Assembly (NCBI RefSeq): GCF_000938305.1
Contig: NZ_JYMT01000042.1
Span: 927,223 to 991,222, forward strand
Origin: Bradyrhizobium sp. LTSP885
GTDB lineage: Bacteria > Pseudomonadota > Alphaproteobacteria > Rhizobiales > Xanthobacteraceae
Reading direction: 5' to 3'
DNA: 64,000 nucleotides
Under the pieces are notes generated by a model. The model was not told the origin of the DNA. It did not search any database and saw only the letters and a program-made list of their open reading frames with translations. Positions 58,682-64,000 of the stretch are shown piece after piece. Positions within the stretch are counted from its first letter, which is position 1, and each line of letters starts with the position of its first letter. Both the position numbers and the translations under genes were made by a program.

Positions 58682-59788
58682 ATGCATGACCGCCCGCACA
58701 AGATCTCCGACGCCGAACGGCTCAACCGCCTCAGGTTGATCCGCTCCGACAATGTCGGGCCGCGCACTTTTGCATCCCTGCTCCGCCATTTCGGCGATGC
58801 GGCGAGCGCGCTGGATCGCCTGCCCGATCTCGCGCGCCGCGGCGGCGCATCGGGACCGGGCCGCATCTGCAGCGAGGCCGACGCCGCCGCAGAGCTCGCG
58901 GCCTGCGAAAAGTTCGGCGTCGATCTCATCGCGCCCGATGAAGCCCATTATCCGCCGCGGCTTGCCACCATCGACGATGCGCCGCCGCTGCTCGGCACGC
59001 GCGGCGCGCTGGAAACCCTGACGCGGCCGATCATCGCGATCGTCGGCTCGCGCAACGCCTCCGGCGCCGGGCTGAAATTTGCAGGCACCCTCGCGCGCGA
59101 TCTCGGCGACGCCGGCTTTATCGTGATCTCGGGTCTGGCCCGCGGCATCGACCAGGCGGCGCATCGCGCCACCGTCGCCAGCGGCACGGTCGCGGTGCTG
59201 GCCGGCGGCCACGACAGGATCTATCCGCCCGAGCATACGGACTTGTTGACGGCGCTGCTCGACCAGGGTGCTGCGATCTCCGAAATGCCGCTCGGCCATG
59301 TGCCGCGGGCGCGCGACTTCCCCCGCCGCAACCGGCTGATCTCGGGCGCTTCGCTCGGCGTTGTCATCGTCGAGGCCGCGCATCGCTCGGGCTCGCTGAT
59401 CACCGCGCGGATGGCGGCCGAACAGGGCCGCGAGGTGTTCGCGGTGCCGGGCTCGCCGATCGATCCGCGCGCCGCCGGCACCAACGACCTGATCAAGCAG
59501 GGCGCGACCTTGGTCACCGAAGCCGCCGACGTCATCAACGCGGTCGCACCGATCATGGAGCGGCCAATCATGTTGTCCGCGCGCGAAGACGACGATCCGC
59601 TGGATTTTTCCACCGGCGCGCCCGACCGCAACCGGATCATCGATCTGCTCGGCCCGACACCGATCAGCCTCGACGATCTGATCCGGATGGCGGATGTATC
59701 GCCAGCGGTTGCACGCGCGGTGCTGCTGGAGCTCGAGCTCGCCGGCAAGCTCGAGCGCCACGGCGGCGGACTGGTGTCGATGATTTAG
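58682..59788 (+). CDS. dprA: DNA-processing protein DprA (Smf)
   Basis: 368 residues with the ATG at 58682 (a TTG at 58661 is possible). PIIAIVGSRNASGAGLKFAG, VISGLARGIDQAAHRATVAS and VLAGGHDRIYPPEHTDL are the Rossmann-fold DprA motifs; FPRRNRLISGASLGVVIVEA and SGSLITARMAAEQGREVFAV follow. The C-terminal about 60 residues form a winged-helix-like DML1/DprA C domain. It binds ssDNA and loads RecA on incoming DNA. In related genomes topA follows directly; here 3.7 kb intervenes. Confidence 0.94.
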   Translation: MHDRPHKISDAERLNRLRLIRSDNVGPRTFASLLRHFGDAASALDRLPDLARRGGASGPGRICSEADAAAELAACEKFGVDLIAPDEAHYPPRLATIDDAPPLLGTRGALETLTRPIIAIVGSRNASGAGLKFAGTLARDLGDAGFIVISGLARGIDQAAHRATVASGTVAVLAGGHDRIYPPEHTDLLTALLDQGAAISEMPLGHVPRARDFPRRNRLISGASLGVVIVEAAHRSGSLITARMAAEQGREVFAVPGSPIDPRAAGTNDLIKQGATLVTEAADVINAVAPIMERPIMLSAREDDDPLDFSTGAPDRNRIIDLLGPTPISLDDLIRMADVSPAVARAVLLELELAGKLERHGGGLVSMI

Positions 59789-59820
59789 CGTTCTGGGAAA
59801 TTAGGCCGTAATCGCTTCCC

Positions 59821-59841
59821 CGTCATTGCACAGCAATGACG
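59821..59841. repeat. Short hairpin between dprA and the HxlR gene
   Basis: CGTCATTG CACAG CAATGACG has perfect 8-bp arms. It sits between convergent genes; there is no T run, so terminator function is uncertain. The CGTCATTG ends resemble the dispersed repeat families of this genome. Confidence 0.5.
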
Positions 59842-59858
59842 TGGACAAAGCTGGACGT

Positions 59859-60266
59859 TCAACCGTCATTCCGCCCATCGAACCGCGTGCGCGCGCCCTC
59901 GATCTCGGGCAGATGTGCGAACGCCCATTGGCCGAGCGCCTTCACCGGCTCCGCCAGTCCGCGGCCGAGGTCGGTCAATTCGTAATCGACCCGCGGCGGA
60001 ATGGTCGGGAATATCGTGCGCGTCACCAGGCCGTCGCGCTCCAGCCCGCGCAGGGTGAGCGTCAGCATCCGCTGCGAGATGCCAGCGATGGTGCGCTTGA
60101 GCTCGTTGAAGCGCCGTGGCCCGTCGATCAGCACCATGATCACGAACACGCTCCATTTGTCGCCGACCCGCGCCAGCACCGAGGCCACCGCGCGGCAATC
60201 GCTGTGGTCACCTGCCGGTCCCGGCAGCGGCGGTAGGGCAGGCACACGGATGTTCTCGGGTCTCAT
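59859..60266 (-). CDS. HxlR-family transcriptional regulator (beside azoR)
   Basis: 135 residues. CRAVASVLARVGDKWSVFVI is the typical HxlR start, followed by the winged helix RFNELKRTIAGISQRMLTLTLRG and LVTRTIFPTIPPRVDYELTD. HxlR proteins commonly sense electrophiles or quinones through a cysteine; Cys 24 just before the helix is a candidate. Divergent from an azoreductase gene, its likely target. Confidence 0.9.
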   Translation of the reverse strand: MRPENIRVPALPPLPGPAGDHSDCRAVASVLARVGDKWSVFVIMVLIDGPRRFNELKRTIAGISQRMLTLTLRGLERDGLVTRTIFPTIPPRVDYELTDLGRGLAEPVKALGQWAFAHLPEIEGARTRFDGRNDG

Positions 60267-60365
60267 TGCTGTGCTCTGGTTTCAAAAATGTGCGTTCTTG
60301 CGGAGATTTACGACAGTCACTCATATAGCGCCAGTTACAAATATATACCAAAGGTGACACCTGCC

Positions 60366-60974
60366 ATGAAACTCCTGCATCTCGATTCCAGCGTCCTCGG
60401 CCCCCACTCCGTCAGCCGCCAGGTCTCCGCCGCCGCCGTCGAGCGGCTGCGCCAAGCCAATCCCGGCCTCGCCGTGACCTATCGCGACCTCTCCACGGCC
60501 CCGCTTGGCCACCTCACGGGCTCCCACCTCGCCGCCGGCCAGGGTGCCACGCCGGAACCGTCGCTGCGCAACGACATCGCTGCCGGACAAGCCGTGCTGG
60601 ACGAGTTCCTGGCCGCCGATATCGTCGTGATCGGCGCGCCCATGTACAATTTTACGATTCCGAGCCAGCTCAAGGCCTGGATCGACCGCGTCGTGGTTGC
60701 GGGCAAGACCTTCAAATACGGCGCTAATGGCGTCGAGGGGCTGGCCGGCAACAAGCGCGTCATCGTCGCGATCTCGCGCGGCGGCTTCTACGGCGCCGGC
60801 ACGCCGATGGCCGCGCTCGAGCATCTCGAGACCTATCTGCGCGGGGTGTTCGGCTTCATTGGGGTGACAAACCTCGAATTCATCCCTGCCGATGGCATCA
60901 TGGTCGGTCCCGAGCATCGCGAAAAGGCCGTCGCCGGCGCGCTGCTGGCCGCAGGCAGCCTGAACGCAGCCTGA
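60366..60974 (+). CDS. azoR: FMN-dependent NADH-azoreductase
   Basis: 202 residues from ATG 60366. The flavodoxin-like fold shows MKLLHLDSSVLGPHSVSRQV (phosphate-binding start), GAPMYNFTIPSQLKAWIDRV (a strongly conserved AzoR block) and ISRGGFYGAGTPMAALEHLE, followed by LRGVFGFIGVTNLEFIPADG. Such enzymes reduce quinones and azo compounds with NADH. Divergent from an HxlR regulator gene. Confidence 0.92.
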   Translation: MKLLHLDSSVLGPHSVSRQVSAAAVERLRQANPGLAVTYRDLSTAPLGHLTGSHLAAGQGATPEPSLRNDIAAGQAVLDEFLAADIVVIGAPMYNFTIPSQLKAWIDRVVVAGKTFKYGANGVEGLAGNKRVIVAISRGGFYGAGTPMAALEHLETYLRGVFGFIGVTNLEFIPADGIMVGPEHREKAVAGALLAAGSLNAA

Positions 60975-60987
60975 CGCCAAAATGCCT

Positions 60988-61007
60988 GCCGTCGCTTCGG
61001 CGACGGC
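60988..61007 (+). terminator. Hairpin with UUCG tetraloop after azoR
   Basis: GCCGTCGCTTCGGCGACGGC is a perfect 8-bp stem with a TTCG loop, 14 bp past the azoR stop codon and between convergent genes. It has no T tract, so it could stabilise both 3' ends rather than terminate by the intrinsic mechanism. Confidence 0.6.
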
Positions 61008-61027
61008 GGGCTGTCAGGTCGACGAAG

Positions 61028-61201
61028 TCAGAACCAGGCGCCCTGGATTCCGCAAATCACGGCGACGAGTGAAATCAACAGACCGATGCCTGAAAACAAT
61101 GCGATCGTGACAAGCTGAGACGTATCTGAACTTTCGGAGGCGGATGAAACCGGAACCGATGTCGGGATGGGGGCAGATTTTGGCGCAATTGCTTTGGGCA
61201 T
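61028..61201 (-). CDS. Small single-pass membrane protein, 57 residues
   Basis: Starts at ATG 61201 (GGAG 8 nt upstream), not the longer frame. MPKAIAPKSAPIPTSVPVSS is a Pro/Ser-rich N-terminal part, then about 22 hydrophobic residues (LVTIALFSGIGLLISLVAVI) near the C terminus. No family known to me. It is between azoR (convergent) and the SDR gene. Confidence 0.65.
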   Translation of the reverse strand: MPKAIAPKSAPIPTSVPVSSASESSDTSQLVTIALFSGIGLLISLVAVICGIQGAWF

Positions 61202-61365
61202 GATGGCAACTCCAAATGAATCTGCACTGAAAAAATCCCGGCCCATTCAGGAGTCCCTGTGGTCGGTCAAAGGTTCAATTGATTTGGCTCGCGCGACCCT
61301 ACATGCGCAAATGTTCAGCCGGCGTGATGCGGATCACACCGGCTGATTTTATATTAAGCGATGAT

Positions 61366-62139
61366 TCAGCCGCGATAGATCGGCGCCCCCGCGGGCGAGG
61401 CCGTCGCACCGCCATCGACGAACAGTTCCTGTCCCTGCACATGCGCTGAATCGTCCGAAGCCAGGAACAGCACCGTCTTCGAAATGTGATGGGGTTCACC
61501 AATGCGTCCGAGCGGCGTGGTCTTGCCGATCCGCGCCTCGAAGATTTTTTCGGCTTCCGGCGTCGCGGTCGCGGCGCCCCAGATCGGGGTGCGTACCGCG
61601 CCCGGCGCCACCACATTGACGCGGATGTTGCGTGGCGACAGTTCCGAGGCCATCACCCGCGCCATCGCGCGCACGCCGGCCTTGCTCGCCGCATAGGCCG
61701 AATAGCCGGGATTGCCGAGCACCGAGATCACCGAGCCGTTGAGGATGATGGACGCGCCGTCGTTGAGATAGGGCACAGCCGCCTGCACGGTGAAGAACAC
61801 GCCGGTGAGATTGGTCCGGATCACGTTCTCGAACGCCGCGAGCGTGGTGCCGCCGAGCGGCGTCTGCCCGGGAATGCCGGCATTGGCGAATACGACGTCG
61901 AACTTGCCGAATTTCTCCGCGCCCTGCTTCACCGCGGCTTCGAGCGCCGCGACGTCAGTGGCGTCGGCCACCACCGCAAGTCCGTTCGACCCGAGTTCCT
62001 TCGCCGCTGCCGCGAGCGTCTCCTTGTTACGCCCGGTGATGACGACCTTCGCGCCTTCGGCCACGAACAGTTTTGCGGTTGCAAGGCCAATGCCGCTGTT
62101 GCCGCCGGTGATCAATGCCGTCTTGTTTGCGAGTCTCAC
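61366..62139 (-). CDS. Short-chain dehydrogenase/reductase
   Basis: 257 residues from GTG 62139, chosen because AGGAGG lies 6 nt upstream; a longer frame begins at 62175. ALITGGNSGIGLATAKLFVA (NAD(P) site TGxxxGIG), NAGIPGQTP, an active-site Ser in LNGSVISVLGNPGYSAYAAS and the YxxxK of YSAYAASKAG are all present. Substrate unknown. Divergent from an HxlR gene, a common pair in proteobacteria. Confidence 0.9.
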   Translation of the reverse strand: MRLANKTALITGGNSGIGLATAKLFVAEGAKVVITGRNKETLAAAAKELGSNGLAVVADATDVAALEAAVKQGAEKFGKFDVVFANAGIPGQTPLGGTTLAAFENVIRTNLTGVFFTVQAAVPYLNDGASIILNGSVISVLGNPGYSAYAASKAGVRAMARVMASELSPRNIRVNVVAPGAVRTPIWGAATATPEAEKIFEARIGKTTPLGRIGEPHHISKTVLFLASDDSAHVQGQELFVDGGATASPAGAPIYRG

Positions 62140-62155
62140 GTCCGCCTCCTCTTTG

Positions 62156-62209
62156 GTTGCATTATTAAACTTCATTGCCTAACTAGGACATCCGGTTTAA
62201 TATTGCAAC
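62156..62209. promoter_or_regulatory. Operator-like inverted repeat between SDR and HxlR genes
   Basis: GTTGCATTATTAAAC at 62156-62170 and GTTTAATATTGCAAC at 62195-62209 are inverted with one mismatch over 15 bp and a 24-bp centre. It is AT-rich in a GC-rich region and lies 17 bp before the SDR start, a fitting target for the divergent HxlR repressor. Confidence 0.65.
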
Positions 62210-62229
62210 TACACAAGGGCGTGATGATC

Positions 62230-62278
62230 GAGCATGATCCGGAAAAGTGTGAAGCGGTTTTCCGAAGAGATCATGCTC
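62230..62278. repeat. Dispersed palindromic repeat in the HxlR leader
   Basis: GAGCATGATC at 62230-62239 and GATCATGCTC at 62269-62278 are perfect inverted ends, with CCGGAAAAG...GGTTTTCCG inside. I recognise this element from many Rhizobiales genomes. It contains in-frame ATGs that are not the HxlR start. Confidence 0.85.
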
Positions 62279-62305
62279 AAACAAGAAGCTTTCCGGAGAC
62301 CCAGC

Positions 62306-62773
62306 GTGAAACGAACCAGTCTTGCAGGTGACGGTTGCCCGGTCGCACGTGCGCTCGACGTGTTCGGCGACTGGTGGTCGCTCTTGATCATCCGCGATGC
62401 CAGCCTCGGCCGGCGCCGCTTCGGCGAATTCCAGGAGAGCCTCGGCCTGGCAAAGAACATCCTCGCGAGCCGGCTGCGCACGCTGGTCGAGCGTGGCATT
62501 CTGAAGATGGTCCCCGCCTCCGACGGCAGCGTCTATCAGGAATATGTGCTGACGCCGAAGGGGCGCGGCATCTTCCCGATCCTGGTCGCGCTGCGGCAAT
62601 GGACCGAGGAGTTCGACGAGCATCCAGACGAGATCGCGACGATCATGGTCGACCGCGACAACGGCAAGCCGGTGAAGAAGCTCGCGCTCTATTCGCAGGA
62701 CGGCCGCGTGCTGGATGCCGCCGCGACCATGCTGAAGCCGCGACCGGCGAAACGCAAACGCGTAACCGCATAG
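62306..62773 (+). CDS. HxlR-family transcriptional regulator (beside SDR gene)
   Basis: 155 residues from GTG 62306 with GGAG 7 nt upstream; the product then begins MKRTSLAGDGCPVARALDVF, the usual HxlR N terminus, with the family cysteine at position 11. The winged-helix region is RRFGEFQESLGLAKNILASR and LRTLVERGILKMVPASDG. The C-terminal 40 residues, ending in basic RPAKRKRVTA, are an extension. It is divergent from the SDR gene. Confidence 0.9.
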   Translation: MKRTSLAGDGCPVARALDVFGDWWSLLIIRDASLGRRRFGEFQESLGLAKNILASRLRTLVERGILKMVPASDGSVYQEYVLTPKGRGIFPILVALRQWTEEFDEHPDEIATIMVDRDNGKPVKKLALYSQDGRVLDAAATMLKPRPAKRKRVTA

Positions 62774-62889
62774 CGTTGCTCTGTGCCCGCATAACCCGGG
62801 TCACTGAGTTGCCCGACATGGCAAGCCCTCCCGCGAAAGCTCGGGCAAATCATGTCGCGAGAAGGTGAAGCTGCGTCCCCACCCAAAAC

Positions 62890-63018
62890 TGTCATCGCCC
62901 GGCCTGTGCGCAATTGCGCACATGGACCGGGCGACCCAGTACGCCGCGGCCTCTCGGTTCAAGCACAGGCGCCTCTGGAATACTGGATCGCCCGCCTTCG
63001 CCTTCGCGGGCAATGACA
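62890..63018. repeat. Dispersed intergenic repeat upstream of topA
   Basis: TGTCATCGCCCGG at 62890 and a related CGGGCAATGACA ending at 63018 form imperfect inverted ends. An 18-bp palindrome TGTGCGCAATTGCGCACA sits inside. The GATCGCCCGCCTTCGC... tail is one I recall from a common Bradyrhizobium element. Confidence 0.75.
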
Positions 63019-63023
63019 CCACC

Positions 63024-63263
63024 TCACGACAGTTTCCGCCTGCTCCGCACCCGCATCTGTTCGTCGGCTTCCAGCCGCGCCATCGCGAGCAAATGGTCGA
63101 GCACCCTGAATTTGTTGCGCTGGGCCAGTCCGGCGAGTTGGGTCACGGCTGCTGCGATCAGGACCAGGGCGTCATCCGCGCTGCCCTCCCCACCTGTATC
63201 ATCGTCAGCCGATCGACGCCGGCTGGACGCTTTGCGCTTCCGGCCGCCTTCTGTCCTGCTCAA
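63024..63263 (-). CDS. Hypothetical protein, 79 residues
   Basis: Starts at TTG 63263 (GGGGAAG upstream), as no ATG or GTG is in frame before. The N-terminal 25 residues are Arg/Ser/Asp-rich; then ALVLIAAAVTQLAGLAQRNK and FRVLDHLLAMARLEADEQMR look like two amphipathic helices of the type seen in small Bradyrhizobium proteins. It ends 6 bp from a dispersed repeat. Function unknown. Confidence 0.55.
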   Translation of the reverse strand: MSRTEGGRKRKASSRRRSADDDTGGEGSADDALVLIAAAVTQLAGLAQRNKFRVLDHLLAMARLEADEQMRVRSRRKLS

Positions 63264-63490
63264 GAAGGCTACTTCCCCTGCACCTGTATAAAGAGAGATA
63301 CGCTGTTTCCGGCCGCAACTCTAGGGCGTATTTTTCAACTCTGGGGATAGGATTCTCACACCGAAAACTGCCCCTTCAATATCTGTCGATTTGACAGGGA
63401 CCGCCCCAGCACCCATGTTCGCCCCGACATGGCGGGCCGCGAGTCTAGCGGAACCGACCTTCAAATTTTCCTGTAAACCATTGGAATGAC
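63264..63490. promoter_or_regulatory. topA leader region
   Basis: About 225 bp between divergent genes. GTATAAAGAGAG occurs near 63285 and an AT-richer part (GCGTATTTTTCAACTCTGGG) near 63328, either of which could belong to a promoter, but I cannot define hexamers with confidence. No other features. Confidence 0.3.
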
Positions 63491-64000
63491 ATGAATATCG
63501 TCATTGTGGAGTCGCCGGCCAAGGCCAAGACGATCAACAAATATCTGGGGTCCTCCTACGAGGTCCTGGCGTCGTTCGGCCATGTTCGCGACCTCCCGGC
63601 CAAGAACGGATCGGTCGATCCGGACGCCAATTTCCAGATGATCTGGGAGATCGATGCCAAGGCCGCCGGCCGGCTCAACGACATCGCCAAGGCGCTGAAG
63701 GGCGCCGACCGCCTGATTCTCGCAACCGACCCTGATCGCGAGGGCGAAGCGATCTCCTGGCACGTGCTTGAAGTGATGAAGGAGAAGCGCGCGCTGAAGG
63801 ACCAGAAGGTCGAGCGCGTGGTGTTCAACGCCATCACCAAGCAGGCGGTCACCGACGCCATGAAGGCGCCGCGCCAGATCGACGGCGCGCTGGTCGACGC
63901 CTATATGGCGCGCCGCGCACTGGACTATCTGGTCGGCTTCACGCTCTCCCCGGTGCTGTGGCGCAAACTGCCCGGCGCGCGCTCGGCGGGCCGCGTGCAG
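63491..64000 (+). CDS. topA: DNA topoisomerase I, N-terminal part (cut by window edge)
   Basis: 170 codons are visible from ATG 63491. MNIVIVESPAKAKTINKYLG is the TOPRIM start with the catalytic Glu; SFGHVRDLPAKNG, LILATDPDREGEAISWHVLE (the DxDxEGE acidic site) and LVDAYMARRALDYLVGFTLS follow. The active-site Tyr and zinc-finger part lie beyond the window. It relaxes negative supercoils. It normally follows dprA. Confidence 0.95.
   Translation, partial: MNIVIVESPAKAKTINKYLGSSYEVLASFGHVRDLPAKNGSVDPDANFQMIWEIDAKAAGRLNDIAKALKGADRLILATDPDREGEAISWHVLEVMKEKRALKDQKVERVVFNAITKQAVTDAMKAPRQIDGALVDAYMARRALDYLVGFTLSPVLWRKLPGARSAGRVQ

Noticed and set aside
57335..59761. Amidase frame extended to 808 codons
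   Set aside because: The extra upstream part is antisense to dprA and lacks family features; the ATG at 58573 gives the normal amidase length.

Overview
The window (64 kb, GC-rich) looks like chromosome of a Bradyrhizobium or a close relative in the Rhizobiales. This is inference from gene order (pdxJ-rsh-rpoZ; dapA-mscL-smpB; gatC-gatA-gatB; pyrB-pyrC'-plsY-dprA-topA), from protein sequences that read as alphaproteobacterial, and from several palindromic intergenic repeat families that I recognise from Bradyrhizobium genomes. No search was run, and all counts were made by hand.

Layout. 1-10.3 kb is housekeeping: the 5' end of pdxJ, a bifunctional (p)ppGpp synthase/hydrolase, rpoZ, a NYN-domain protein overlapping a family-5 uracil-DNA glycosylase, a peroxiredoxin, smpB-mscL-dapA and a soluble lytic transglycosylase. 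A tRNA-Ser(GCU) at 10.6 kb, with a decayed flavin-oxidoreductase fragment beside it, marks the start of an AT-richer accessory block (10.7-24.5 kb). That block holds a two-partner secretion pair (FhaC/ShlB-like transporter and 1644-aa exoprotein) translationally coupled to a membrane GGDEF-GGDEF-EAL protein, a secretory-lipase-like hydrolase, a second PAS-GGDEF-EAL protein and a 32-codon membrane protein. A LysR/MFS divergent pair follows. Then comes a compact operon (27.3-33.0 kb) of two secreted cysteine-rich proteins with a DsbA-like oxidoreductase as last gene, the most unusual unit here.

From 33.4 to 40.6 kb lie small genes (Sel1-like protein, a 30-aa lysine-rich protein) and gatC/gatA/gatB for Glu/Asp-tRNA amidotransferase, interleaved with two small unknown genes and a patatin lipoprotein. 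From 40.7 to 54.1 kb is a mixed stretch: NIPSNAP protein, two tiny ORFs, two nitronate-monooxygenase-like enzymes with a LysR regulator, a cyclase-hydrolase fusion, a serine protease-nuclease fusion, ruvX, an AEC permease, a beta-helix exported protein, a CPBP protease, a tandem paralogue pair and a D-Ala-D-Ala dipeptidase. From 54.4 kb to the end is pyrB-pyrC' (the latter lacking the zinc-binding His-x-His), plsY, a convergent amidase, dprA and the start of topA; dprA and topA are separated by HxlR/azoR and SDR/HxlR redox modules.

The best candidates for undescribed biology are the cysteine-rich/DsbA operon, the protease-nuclease fusion, and the TPS adhesin operon with its own c-di-GMP protein and an exoprotein that ends in a membrane-spanning segment. 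Secondary items are several small ORFs with good ribosome sites, operator-like inverted repeats in divergent promoters, and a repeat family that supplies the stop codon of two separate genes.
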